DNA of 59,497 nt from contig CAZNRD010000016.1 of NCBI GenBank assembly GCA_964575425.1, positions 1 to 59,497 of the forward strand. The letters are read 5' to 3'. Both the position numbers and the translations under genes were made by a program. A model generated the notes under the pieces. That model saw only the letters and a list, made by a program, of their open reading frames with translations, was not told the origin of the DNA and did not search any database. Source of the stretch: DATEAV01 sp964575425 (GTDB lineage: Bacteria > Chloroflexota > Anaerolineae > Anaerolineales > E44-bin32). This document shows positions 41,008-49,505 of this stretch, piece after piece; the stretch's first letter is position 1, and each line of letters opens with the position of its first letter.

Positions 41008-41952
41008 ATGAACTTCCTTGTCACGGGTGCCGCTGGTTTCCTCGGCTCCGCCCTGGCCAATCGGCTGGCGCGCGAAGGGCATCACGTGCGCGGTCTGGAC
41101 GACCTCTCGGCAGGGGATCCGGCGCGACTGGATCCCGACATCCACTTCACCCGCGGCGATGTGATCGACCGTCCCAAGCTCTGGACCTTGCTGCAGGACA
41201 TTGACTGTGCCTACCACCTGGCGGCGCGGGTGTCGGTGCCGGAGTCGATCCTCTACCCCCGCGAGTACAACGCCGTCAACGTCGGCGGCACGGTGAGCGT
41301 GATGGAGGCCATGCGCGACGTCGGCGTCAAGCGCGTGGTGCTCATCTCCTCCGGCGCGGTCTACGGCGACCAGGCCGCGCAGCCCCTGGGCGAGGATACC
41401 CCGCCCGACCCTCGCTCGCCATACGCAGTGTCCAAGCTGGCGTCCGAGTACTACGTCCGCACCATCGGCACCCTGTGGCACATTGAGACCGTCGTGCTGC
41501 GCGTCTTTAACGTCTACGGCCCGAACCAGCCCCTGCCAGCGGCGCACCCTCCGGTCATCTCCCACTTCCTGCGCCAGGCCGCCCGCGCCGGGACGCTGGT
41601 CATCCACGGCAAGGGGGAGCAGACGCGCGACTTCGTCTACCTCGACGACGTCGTCGACGCCATGGTCAACGCCGCCACCGCCCCCACTATAGACCGCCAC
41701 ATCCTCAACGTCGGCAGCGGCGTTGAGACGAGCATTCGCGACCTGGCCCAGCTCGTCCTCGAAGCCTACGGCGGCGGCGCCGCCTGGCTCTTCCGCGAGG
41801 AAGAAGACCCCGGGCCGTCGCGCATGTGCGCGGACCTGACCCTGGCGCGGCAGAAGCTGGGCTATCAACCCCGCGTCGGCCTCGAAGAGGGCCTGCGGCG
41901 CACCATCGCCTCCGACGCGCGCTTTCAGCCCCTGAGCGCGAGCGAGGCCTGA
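41008..41952 (+). CDS. NAD-dependent sugar epimerase/dehydratase (extended SDR)
   Basis: The 314-residue protein has the Rossmann motif TGAAGFLG at residues 6-13, the YHLAARVSVPESI segment, catalytic Ser in SSGAVYG and the YAVSK Tyr/Lys pair. These are followed by VLRVFNVYGPNQ, the extended SDR pattern of UDP-glucose 4-epimerase-like enzymes. It interconverts nucleotide sugars for envelope polysaccharide; the exact sugar is not readable. It is first in a run with a DNA glycosylase 32 bp downstream. Confidence 0.88.
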   Translation: MNFLVTGAAGFLGSALANRLAREGHHVRGLDDLSAGDPARLDPDIHFTRGDVIDRPKLWTLLQDIDCAYHLAARVSVPESILYPREYNAVNVGGTVSVMEAMRDVGVKRVVLISSGAVYGDQAAQPLGEDTPPDPRSPYAVSKLASEYYVRTIGTLWHIETVVLRVFNVYGPNQPLPAAHPPVISHFLRQAARAGTLVIHGKGEQTRDFVYLDDVVDAMVNAATAPTIDRHILNVGSGVETSIRDLAQLVLEAYGGGAAWLFREEEDPGPSRMCADLTLARQKLGYQPRVGLEEGLRRTIASDARFQPLSASEA

Positions 41953-41984
41953 GCGGAGCCTGCAGCCCAGGCTGGAATCGCCCC

Positions 41985-42602
41985 GTGACAGCCCGCCGCC
42001 TGCCGCGCTCTTTCTTCGCCCGGCCGACGCTGGAGGTGGCACGCTCTCTTCTCGGACAACGCCTGGTGCGCCTCGACCGCGGCATCCGCCTCGCGGGCCG
42101 CATCATCGAAGCCGAGGCGTACGTTGGGCCGCGCGATCTGGGCTGCCACGCCCGTGTTGGCCAGACGCGTCGCAACGCCTCGATGTGGGGGCCGCCCGGC
42201 CACGCCTACGTCTACTTCACTTACGGCATGCACTGGTGCCTGAACATCGTGACAGAAGCCGAAGGCTTCGCGGCGGCGGTGCTCATCCGGGCACTGCTAC
42301 CTGAGGAGGGGCTGAGCCGCATGCGCCGCAGGCGTGGCGGCCGCCCCGACCTCCAACTCACCGACGGCCCGGCGAAAATCTGCCAGGCCCTGCTTGTCGA
42401 CCGCCGCCTGGACGGCCACGACTTGTGCTCCCCCAAGGCCATGTTGTTCCTCGAGGCCTGCCCTTCTGTGCCGGACAATCTCGTCACCACCGGGCCGCGC
42501 GTGGGGTTAAACAAGGTGCCGGAGCCATGGAAGAGCATGCCCTGGCGCTTCCGCATGGTGCCCGAGGCCCTCTCCCTTCCCGCCATGGAGGTCACGCGAT
42601 GA
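41985..42602 (+). CDS. mpg: Alkyladenine DNA glycosylase (AAG/MPG family)
   Basis: The 205-residue repair enzyme has the family segments PTLEVARSLLGQRLVR, GRIIEAEAYVGPRDLGCHA (active-site Glu), MWGPPGHAYVYFTYGMHWCL and LTDGPAKICQAL. It excises 3-methyladenine and related alkylated bases to leave an abasic site. The GTG at 41985 is chosen because the protein begins at the family's usual N-terminus; longer frames lie inside the epimerase gene. Its stop overlaps the ATG of fabI (ATGA). Confidence 0.92.
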   Translation: MTARRLPRSFFARPTLEVARSLLGQRLVRLDRGIRLAGRIIEAEAYVGPRDLGCHARVGQTRRNASMWGPPGHAYVYFTYGMHWCLNIVTEAEGFAAAVLIRALLPEEGLSRMRRRRGGRPDLQLTDGPAKICQALLVDRRLDGHDLCSPKAMLFLEACPSVPDNLVTTGPRVGLNKVPEPWKSMPWRFRMVPEALSLPAMEVTR

Positions 42603-43411
42603 GCCTGCTTGCTGGCAAGACGGCCCTGATCTTCGGTGTCGCCAACGACCATTCCATTGCCTGGGGGATCGCCCAGGCGATGCACGCGCACGGCGCCCGG
42701 CTGGCCTTCTCCTACGCCAGCCACGCCCTCGAGCGGCGAGTCCGCCCGCTGGCCGAATCCGTCGGGGCCAACTTCATCGAACCCTGCGACGTCGCCAGCG
42801 ATGAGCAGATCGAGAAACTGTTCTCCCGCGCCGCCGAACGACTGGGAAAACTGGACGCCCTGGTTCATGCCATTGCCTTCGCCAACCGCGACGAGCTGAC
42901 CGGCCCCTACTATCAGACCAGCCGGGAGGGCTTCCGCCTCGCCATGGACATCAGCGTCTACTCGTTCACCGCCCTGGCCCGCGGCGCGCAGGCCCTGATG
43001 CCCGAGGGCGGCTCGATGATGACCCTGACGTACTATGGCGGACAGAAAGTGGTCCCACACTACAATGTGATGGGCGTGGCCAAGGCTGCGCTCGAAGCCT
43101 CGACACGCTACCTGGCGGCCGATCTCGGCCCACGCGGCATTCGCGTGAATGCCATCTCCGCCGGCCCGGTCCGCACTCTGGCAGCAGCAGGCGTTGCCGG
43201 GTTCAAACGCATGTATCGCGAATTCGCTGACGTGGCTCCGCTGCGCCGCAACATCACCCTGCAGGACATCGGGGGCGCCGCCGTCTGGCTGGCCTCCGAC
43301 CTCTCGCGCGCTGTCACCGGCGATGTTCTCTTCGTCGATTCCGGCTACAATATCCTCGGGGTGCCGGAACCGCCGGACGAAGGCCCATCCACGCAGGAGA
43401 CAGCACGATGA
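42599..43411 (+). CDS. fabI: Enoyl-ACP reductase FabI
   Basis: The 270-residue NADH-dependent enoyl-ACP reductase has the divergent FabI cofactor motif ALIFGVANDHSIAWGIA, LVHAIAFANRDEL, LTYYGGQKVVPHYNVMGVAK with the Tyr-x6-Lys active site, and RVNAISAGPVRTLAAAGVAG. It performs the last reduction of fatty-acid elongation. Length matches the family apart from a 20-residue C-terminal extension (VPEPPDEGPSTQETAR). ATGA overlaps at both ends couple it to a DNA glycosylase and to a diguanylate cyclase, an unusual pairing. Confidence 0.93.
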   Translation: MSLLAGKTALIFGVANDHSIAWGIAQAMHAHGARLAFSYASHALERRVRPLAESVGANFIEPCDVASDEQIEKLFSRAAERLGKLDALVHAIAFANRDELTGPYYQTSREGFRLAMDISVYSFTALARGAQALMPEGGSMMTLTYYGGQKVVPHYNVMGVAKAALEASTRYLAADLGPRGIRVNAISAGPVRTLAAAGVAGFKRMYREFADVAPLRRNITLQDIGGAAVWLASDLSRAVTGDVLFVDSGYNILGVPEPPDEGPSTQETAR

Positions 43412-44544
43412 TCTGGCTCGAACGCCTGCGCCGCAACTTGCTGCCGCGCGTCGATCCAAGCCAGCAGGAGGACCGCATCCGCCACGCCCGCATCGGCGCC
43501 TGGATCCTGCTCGGCCTCGCCGCCTTCTCCCTTCTGGGAGACCTCGCCTATCGCCTCGACAGCGGCATCCAGGATTGGCTGAACTTCTCCCTCGATCTGG
43601 CCAGCATAGCCGCCCTGGCCGCGGCCGCCGGGGCCTCCTTACTCCTGCTTCGCCGCCGCCGCATTCTGCCGGCCGGCTACGTCCTGGCAGGCGCACTCTT
43701 CCTGTTGACCGCCGCGAATCTTTTCCGCTACCCCGAGGCTCTCTTCGTCGTCGTGCCGGTCTTCCCTCTATGCATCCTGCTGGCCGGCGCTGTGGTGGGC
43801 GGTCTCTCGGGCTATCCCTTCGCCCTCCTTGCCGCCGCTGTCGCCGCGGCTGCCTGGCTGAGCCTGCCCGGTGCCGATCCTCTCACTGGCCCTCTCCGCA
43901 GTCACGCGCTCGGTACCGGTTTTCTCATCGGCCAGATTGCCCTCTACATCGGCACGGCCATTGCCATGCACTCCATCGCACGCCAAACGGAGGAAGTACG
44001 GGCCACGCTGCTGGAGCACAACGAGAAGATGACCCAGCTGGCTCACACCGACCCGCTCACCGGCCTGGCCAATCGCCGCCAGCTCATCGACCAGCTGCAG
44101 CGGGAGTACGGCCGCGCCCGTCGCTACCGCCGCCCCCTCGGCCTGCTTTACCTCGACCTCGATGGCTTCAAGGCGATCAACGACCGCTTCGGCCACATGT
44201 TCGGTGACGAGGTGCTGCGCCACGTGGCGAACACCATGCGCGCCGTCCTGCGCTCCACCGACCTGCTGGCCCGCATCGGCGGCGACGAGTTCGCCGTGCT
44301 GCTGCCCGAGACGCCGCTCTCCGGCTCCGAGAACGTCGCCGCCAAACTGCATCGAGCGCTCACCTCGTACAGCCAGCGGCTGGGGCCGGCCGTCACCCCG
44401 CTCACCGTCTGCATCGGCGTCGCCCAGCTCCACGACGAGGACGGCTCCATCGACGACCTGCTGACGCGCGCCGACACCGCATTGCTCATGGCCAAGAGCG
44501 TAGCTGCTGGCACAACCCGGCTGGAGATTCAACTCCCCAGGTAG
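43408..44544 (+). CDS. Membrane diguanylate cyclase (GGDEF)
   Basis: The 378-residue protein has five to six hydrophobic segments in residues 30-190, a short coiled linker (EEVRATLLEHNEKMTQLAHT), then a GGDEF domain. It has DPLTGLANRR at the start, GGDEF in ARIGGDEFAVLLP, and the inhibitory I-site RxxD (RSTD) exactly five residues before it. It should make c-di-GMP with product inhibition. The membrane part resembles a ligand-sensing MASE-like region. The start overlaps the fabI stop (ATGA). Confidence 0.9.
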   Translation: MIWLERLRRNLLPRVDPSQQEDRIRHARIGAWILLGLAAFSLLGDLAYRLDSGIQDWLNFSLDLASIAALAAAAGASLLLLRRRRILPAGYVLAGALFLLTAANLFRYPEALFVVVPVFPLCILLAGAVVGGLSGYPFALLAAAVAAAAWLSLPGADPLTGPLRSHALGTGFLIGQIALYIGTAIAMHSIARQTEEVRATLLEHNEKMTQLAHTDPLTGLANRRQLIDQLQREYGRARRYRRPLGLLYLDLDGFKAINDRFGHMFGDEVLRHVANTMRAVLRSTDLLARIGGDEFAVLLPETPLSGSENVAAKLHRALTSYSQRLGPAVTPLTVCIGVAQLHDEDGSIDDLLTRADTALLMAKSVAAGTTRLEIQLPR

Positions 44545-44618
44545 CTGCCGCCTGCGCCCGGCGGCGGTCCTTTCCCGGACGGTCCCGTGGCCGACCCGGC
44601 TGTTCACACGAGGTGTCC

Positions 44619-45041
44619 ATGGTTCACACGGACTCCATTCGGCTGAAGACCCGCGGCCACAGCGATATGCACGATTTGACTGCCGAAGTCGAACGCATCA
44701 TCGCCGCCAGCGGCATCCAGCGCGGCACCGTCACGCTGTTCGCTCCCTCCTCCACCAGTGGCTTGACCACCATCGAGTACGAGCAAGGCGCGCTGGAGGA
44801 CCTGCGTCAGGCGCTCGAGCGCCTGGCGCCCTCCGACGCCGACTACCGTCACAACCTGGCCTGGGGCGACGGCAACGGCGTCGCTCACCTGCGAGCCGCC
44901 CTGCTCGGGGCATCCCTGACCATTCCGGTCCTCGACGGCCGCCCCACGCTCGGCACCTGGCAGCAGGTGCTGTACATCGACTTCGACCTGCGCCCGCGAC
45001 AGAGGCAGGTCATCGTGCAGGTCATCGGCGAGGCCGATTGA
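44619..45041 (+). CDS. YjbQ family protein (UPF0047)
   Basis: The 140-residue protein has the UPF0047 outline: DMHDLTAEVERII, APSSTSGLTTIEYEQGAL, AWGDGNGVAHLRAALLG and DGRPTLGTWQQVLYIDFD with a final QVIVQVIGE strand. Some members show low thiamine-phosphate synthase activity. This is the branch with STSG and IEYE where typical YjbQ has HTTAG and INEN, so one conserved His is replaced. GAGG lies five bases before ATG 44619; a GTG two codons upstream is an alternative. Confidence 0.82.
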   Translation: MVHTDSIRLKTRGHSDMHDLTAEVERIIAASGIQRGTVTLFAPSSTSGLTTIEYEQGALEDLRQALERLAPSDADYRHNLAWGDGNGVAHLRAALLGASLTIPVLDGRPTLGTWQQVLYIDFDLRPRQRQVIVQVIGEAD

Positions 45042-45143
45042 TTCTGCTGTCACCCGAAGCAAAGAGCCTCCCTCCTGGCAGCAAGGGTCTCCCTTGGTCC
45101 CACCGTGGTATCATTCCCGCCCATTTCCTGATCGGCGGAATTC

Positions 45144-45992
45144 ATGGCCTCGCCCTCCTCGCGCACTCTCTTAGCCGTCTTCGCCCACCCCGACGATGAG
45201 ACGTTCGGCCCCGGCGGGACACTCGCCCTCTACGCGCGGCGCGGCGTCGCCGTCCACCTGCTGTGCGCCACACGCGGCGAGGCCGGCGGCGCCCCAGCCG
45301 AGCTGCTCAGCCGCTTCAACACCCTGGCTGAGCTGCGCGAGGCAGAACTCCGCTGCGCCTCTGAGCTTCTCGGCCTGAGCGGAGTCCACTTCCTCGATTA
45401 CCACGACTCCGGCATGCCCGGCTCCCCCGACAACCGGCACCCACGCGCCCTCAGCGCCGCCCCAACCCAACAGGTCGCTGGCCAGGTGGCGGAGTGGATG
45501 CGGCGGCTCCAGCCTCAGGTGGTGCTCACGTTCGATCCGCTCGGCGGCTACCGCCACCCGGACCACGTCGCGGTCCACCGCGCCACGGTCCTGGCGTTCG
45601 AGTCGATCCGTCGCTCCCCGTCAGACCCGCCCGCCTACCGCCCGCTCAAGCTCTACTACCATACCTTCCCGCGCCGCTCCCTGCGCCTGCTCGTCCGCCT
45701 GCTGCGCCTCCTGGGTCGAGACCCGAGCCGCTGGGGGCGCAATCGCGACATCGACTTGACGGCGATGGCCGCCAACGACATCCCAATCCATGCCTGCATC
45801 GATGTCCGGGCCGTAGCCGACGTCAAGCGCCGCGCCAGCGCCTGCCACGCCAGTCAGGGCGGAGCCTCCAGTGGCAGGGTCACCGTCTGGCTGTTCCGCA
45901 TGCTGGGCGGCCGGGAGACGTTCTGCCGCGCCCATCCACCCGCCGACCACCGGTGTCGCGAGAAAGACCTGTTTGCGGGCCTGCCCGGGTGA
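45144..45992 (+). CDS. LmbE/PIG-L family deacetylase
   Basis: The 282-residue protein has the zinc-site motif AHPDDETFGPGGTL near residue 14 and the distal YRHPDHVAVHRAT, as in MshB/BshB/PIG-L N-acetylglucosamine deacetylases. It could take part in low-molecular-weight thiol or glycan synthesis, but no msh or bsh partner is nearby. It follows YjbQ by 100 bp with a TATCAT-like -10 in the gap. The C-terminal region has a Trp-rich stretch and no membrane segment. Confidence 0.88.
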   Translation: MASPSSRTLLAVFAHPDDETFGPGGTLALYARRGVAVHLLCATRGEAGGAPAELLSRFNTLAELREAELRCASELLGLSGVHFLDYHDSGMPGSPDNRHPRALSAAPTQQVAGQVAEWMRRLQPQVVLTFDPLGGYRHPDHVAVHRATVLAFESIRRSPSDPPAYRPLKLYYHTFPRRSLRLLVRLLRLLGRDPSRWGRNRDIDLTAMAANDIPIHACIDVRAVADVKRRASACHASQGGASSGRVTVWLFRMLGGRETFCRAHPPADHRCREKDLFAGLPG

Positions 45993-46067
45993 CCCGGCGC
46001 TTCACCATGGCAGCCCGAACATGGTAAGATGGCAAGGTCCCCTGACCGACCAGGAGTTCCAACCGGC

Positions 46068-48236
46068 ATGCCGTCCGTCACCGAACCCCCTCCCGCGCCT
46101 CCCAACAGGTTCGATCTCCCGAGGCGGCTGAGCCGCCTCGCCGAGGTGGCTTACAACCTGTGGTGGACCTGGCATGGCGAGACCGGCCGCATCTTCAAGC
46201 TCATCGACTCCGAGACATGGGAGCAGACCGAACACAACCCCGTCCGCTTTCTGCGCACCGTGCCGCGCCGCCGCCTGAGCGAGGCCTGGCACAGCCGCGA
46301 GTTCATGGACGTCTATCAACGCGTCCTGCGCGCCTTCGACGAGTACCTGCAGAGGCAGGACACCTGGTACGCCCGCAACCACCCCGACCGCCTCAACCAA
46401 CCCGTCGCCTATTTCTCCACCGAGTTCGGCCTGCACGAGACCCTGCCCATCTACGCCGGCGGCCTTGGTGTCCTTTCGGGAGACCACCTCAAGGAAGCCA
46501 GCGACCTCGGCCTGCCGTTGGTGGCGGTGGGCTTTCTGTATACCCAGGGCTACTTCAAGCAGCGCATCACCGAGGACGGCTGGCAGGAGGCCCTCCCCGC
46601 GGTCTTGAGCTTCGAAGACCTGCCAGTGCATCCGGTGTGGGCCCCCGACGGCACGCGCCTGACGGTGAGCGTCGAGCTTCCGGGCCGCGAGGTGGCCGCC
46701 CGGCTGTGGCGGATTCAGGTCGGTCGCGTTCCCCTCTACCTGCTCGACACCGACGTCGAGAGCAACGCTCCTTCCGACCGGGCCCTCACCGCCCGTCTCT
46801 ACACCAGCGACCTGGAACTGCGCATCTCGCAGGAGATCATCCTGGGCATCGGCGGGGTGCGCGGCCTGCGCGCCGTGGGCTACAACCCGGCCATCTGGCA
46901 CCTCAACGAAGGCCATTCGGCGTTCCTCACGCTGGAGCGCGCCCGCGAATTTGTCGCTGCCGGCCGGAGCTTTGAGCAGGCTGTGGAGAGAATCCGCGCC
47001 TCGACCCTCTTCACCACCCACACGCCGGTGCCCGCTGGCCTGGATGAGTTCCCCCTCTGGCTGATCGACAAGTATTTCGCCTCCTTCTGGCCGCAGCTCG
47101 GTTTGGAGCGTGAGGCATTTCTCGACCTGGCACGCCACCGCCAACCCTGGGGCGAGACCTTCAGCATGCCCACCCTGGCGATCCGGATGTCTGGCCGTCT
47201 CAACGGCGTGTCCGAGCTCCACGGGCGCGTGGCGCGCCGCATGTGGGCCTACCTGTGGCCCGGCACCTCGGAGGAAAAGATTCCCATCGGGCACGTCACC
47301 AATGGCGTCCACACCTTCACCTGGCTTGCCCGGCGCCTGCGCCACCTGTTCGACCGCTACCTCGATCCCGACTGGCATGAGCGCCTCAGCGACCCACAGA
47401 TGTGGCGCGGCATCGAGCGCGTCCCGGACGAGGAGCTGTGGGAGGTGCATCGCCACCTCAAGCGGCGCCTGGTGGCCTACATGCGTGAGCGCGCCCGAAA
47501 GCAGTGGCTGCGAGGTCAGGTGCATCCGGTCCAGGTCATCGCCAGCGGCGCGCTGCTTGATCCCTACGCCCTGACGATTGGCTTTGCCCGGCGCTTCGCC
47601 ACCTACAAGCGCGCCAACCTGATCCTGCGCGATGTGGACCGGCTGCTGAGAGTCATCAACCGGCCCGGCAGGCCGGTGCAGGTGATCTTCGCCGGCAAGG
47701 CCCATCCCGCAGACGAGCCGGGGAAGCACCTGATCCAGCACGTCTATCGCGAGGTCAAGCGCGCCGACAACGGTGGACGCCTGGTGTTCCTGGAAGACTA
47801 CGACATGAACCTGGCTCGCTACCTCATCCAGGGCGTGGACGTCTGGCTCAACACGCCGCGCCGCCCCAACGAGGCCTCGGGCACGTCCGGACAGAAAGCC
47901 GCGATCAACGGCGTGCTGAACTTCTCCGTGCTCGATGGCTGGTGGCGCGAGGGGTACGATGGCCGCAATGGATGGGCCATCGGCAGCGATGACGACATCG
48001 CTGACCCCGCGCAGCAGGACGCGCGCGATGCCGAAAGCCTCTACACAACCCTCGAAGCCGAGATCATCCCCCTCTACTACGCCTCGCGCGGGGTCGACGG
48101 CATCCCCCGGGCCTGGGTTCGCCACATGAAGGAGTCGATTCGCACGCTGGCGCCGCAGTTCTCCACCACGCGAATGCTCCAGCAGTACGTTGCCGAGATG
48201 TATCTGCCGGCAATGCCCGAACCGGAGGCGGCGTGA
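46068..48236 (+). CDS. glgP: Alpha-glucan phosphorylase (GT35)
   Basis: The 722-residue phosphorylase is of the shorter TIGR02094 type. It has VAYFSTEFGLHETLPIYAGG, a long catalytic region with HLNEGHSAF and GFARRFATYKRANLIL, and the pyridoxal-phosphate region EASGTSGQKAAINGVLNFS whose Lys binds PLP. It releases glucose-1-phosphate from alpha-1,4-glucans such as glycogen or maltodextrin. ATG 46068 is preferred; an upstream in-frame ATG at 46029 overlaps a TAAGAT -10-like box. The stop overlaps the GTG of the next gene. Confidence 0.92.
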   Translation: MPSVTEPPPAPPNRFDLPRRLSRLAEVAYNLWWTWHGETGRIFKLIDSETWEQTEHNPVRFLRTVPRRRLSEAWHSREFMDVYQRVLRAFDEYLQRQDTWYARNHPDRLNQPVAYFSTEFGLHETLPIYAGGLGVLSGDHLKEASDLGLPLVAVGFLYTQGYFKQRITEDGWQEALPAVLSFEDLPVHPVWAPDGTRLTVSVELPGREVAARLWRIQVGRVPLYLLDTDVESNAPSDRALTARLYTSDLELRISQEIILGIGGVRGLRAVGYNPAIWHLNEGHSAFLTLERAREFVAAGRSFEQAVERIRASTLFTTHTPVPAGLDEFPLWLIDKYFASFWPQLGLEREAFLDLARHRQPWGETFSMPTLAIRMSGRLNGVSELHGRVARRMWAYLWPGTSEEKIPIGHVTNGVHTFTWLARRLRHLFDRYLDPDWHERLSDPQMWRGIERVPDEELWEVHRHLKRRLVAYMRERARKQWLRGQVHPVQVIASGALLDPYALTIGFARRFATYKRANLILRDVDRLLRVINRPGRPVQVIFAGKAHPADEPGKHLIQHVYREVKRADNGGRLVFLEDYDMNLARYLIQGVDVWLNTPRRPNEASGTSGQKAAINGVLNFSVLDGWWREGYDGRNGWAIGSDDDIADPAQQDARDAESLYTTLEAEIIPLYYASRGVDGIPRAWVRHMKESIRTLAPQFSTTRMLQQYVAEMYLPAMPEPEAA

Positions 48237-48769
48237 GCGGCCTGCTGGGATGGCTCTCCATCCCCGTCTGGCTTTTCCCGCTGACCATCTTCGCCCTGCG
48301 GGTGACCGACATGTCGCTCGACACGCTGCGCGTCCTGTTCGTCGTGCGGGGCCACAAGGGGAGCGCCTGGTTGCTCGGCTTCTTCCAGTCGACGCTGTGG
48401 GTGATCGCCATCACCAGCGTGCTGAGCAACCTCGACAACCCGTGGAACATCGCCGGCTATGCTGCCGGCTTCGCCACCGGCAACGTGGTCGGCATGGCAA
48501 TCGAGGGTCGCCTGGCCATTGGCCACGCCAATCTGCGCGTCATCAGCCCGCGGCGCGGGACTGCCGTCGCCGAGGAGTTGCGGCACGCCGGCTATGCCGC
48601 CACCGAACTGTTCGGCCGGGGCAAAGACGGGACAGTCTCGGTGGTCCTCAGCAGCGTGCGCCGCAGGGACGTCAGCCGACTGCAGCGGCAGGTGTCGAGG
48701 GTCGACCCCGAAGCCTTTGTCACTGTCGAAGAGGTTCGCCCACTCCACCGCGGCTTCTGGCGAGCCTGA
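48233..48769 (+). CDS. UPF0316/DUF5698-DUF2179 membrane protein (first)
   Basis: The 178-residue protein has three N-terminal hydrophobic segments (DUF5698, with RVTDMSLDTLRVLFVVRG and NIAGYAAGFATGNVVGMAIE) and a C-terminal soluble DUF2179 domain with ALAELRHAGYAATELF-like ferredoxin fold topology (LRHAGYAATELFGRGKDG). The function is unknown. The GTGA overlap couples it to glgP and the next gene is its paralogue. Confidence 0.85.
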   Translation: MSGLLGWLSIPVWLFPLTIFALRVTDMSLDTLRVLFVVRGHKGSAWLLGFFQSTLWVIAITSVLSNLDNPWNIAGYAAGFATGNVVGMAIEGRLAIGHANLRVISPRRGTAVAEELRHAGYAATELFGRGKDGTVSVVLSSVRRRDVSRLQRQVSRVDPEAFVTVEEVRPLHRGFWRA

Positions 48770-48786
48770 CATGCGGGGCTGCAGAC

Positions 48787-49368
48787 TTGGCTGAGATCGT
48801 TCTGCTGGCGGTGCAGTGGCTGAGGGAGGTGATGGCTCAGAGCCGCGCCCTGATCGAGGTCGTCCCTGCGGCCTGGCTCCCCCTGGTGATCTTCACCCTG
48901 CGCACGAGTGATCTGACGCTTTCCACCGTGCGCATGCTGTCGGTGATTCGCGGCAACCGCTGGCTGGCCTGGATGACCGGCTTTGCCCAGGCGCTGCTGT
49001 TCATCACCGCGGTGGTCGGCATGCTGGCCAACCTGGACAACGTGTGGAACCTGATCGCCTACGCCGCCGGCTTCGCCACGGGCAACGTGGTTGGCATCAT
49101 CCTGGAGGGCCGCTTTGGCATGGGGCACACGCTCCTGCAGGTGCTCAGTCCCAGCCGCGGCGACGCCGTCGCCGAGTCGCTGCGCGGCCATGGCTTTGGC
49201 GTCACCGCCCTGCCAGCCCAGGGACCCGGCGGCACCATGGGCCTGCTGCTGTGCAACATCCGCAACCGCGACCTCGAGCAGGCGCGGCAGCAGGTGCTCG
49301 CCGTCGATCCCCAGGCGTTCATCGCCGCCGAGAACGTGCGAGCACTGCGAGGCGGCTGGCGGGCCTGA
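48787..49368 (+). CDS. UPF0316/DUF5698-DUF2179 membrane protein (second)
   Basis: The 193-residue paralogue of the preceding protein has matching landmarks: RTSDLTLSTVRMLSVIRG, LIAYAAGFATGNVVGIILEG, then LRGHGFGVTALPAQGPGG and the last strand GLLLCNIRNRDL. It carries an extra N-terminal helix. The TTG at 48787 is taken as start. ATG 48832 is possible but sits only two bases after GGAGG. The tandem pair probably forms a heteromeric membrane unit (inference). Confidence 0.8.
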   Translation: MAEIVLLAVQWLREVMAQSRALIEVVPAAWLPLVIFTLRTSDLTLSTVRMLSVIRGNRWLAWMTGFAQALLFITAVVGMLANLDNVWNLIAYAAGFATGNVVGIILEGRFGMGHTLLQVLSPSRGDAVAESLRGHGFGVTALPAQGPGGTMGLLLCNIRNRDLEQARQQVLAVDPQAFIAAENVRALRGGWRA

Positions 49369-49438
49369 GGCGATAGTCCTGCCTTCCCGCTGGACAGGCC
49401 GCACCGCCTGGGCCAGAATCACTTCGCCGGCTCCGTGT

Positions 49439-49467
49439 TTGCCATGGCCCTGCCCCGCGGGTATAAT
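49439..49467 (+). promoter_or_regulatory. Promoter of the DUF4388-GTPase-V4R module
   Basis: TTGCCA (49439-49444) and TATAAT (49462-49467) are separated by 17 bp, and the -10 ends 38 bp before the DUF4388 start. It would drive the three genes up to 51533. Confidence 0.75.
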
Positions 49468-49505
49468 CTCGCCACCCCAAGGACGCCGGCGGAACCGAGG
49501 CCTGG

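Noticed and set aside
46002..48125. Minus-strand 707-codon open frame opposite glgP
   Set aside because: Shadow of the phosphorylase gene with no motif. GC-rich codons on the sense strand leave few stops on the antisense strand.
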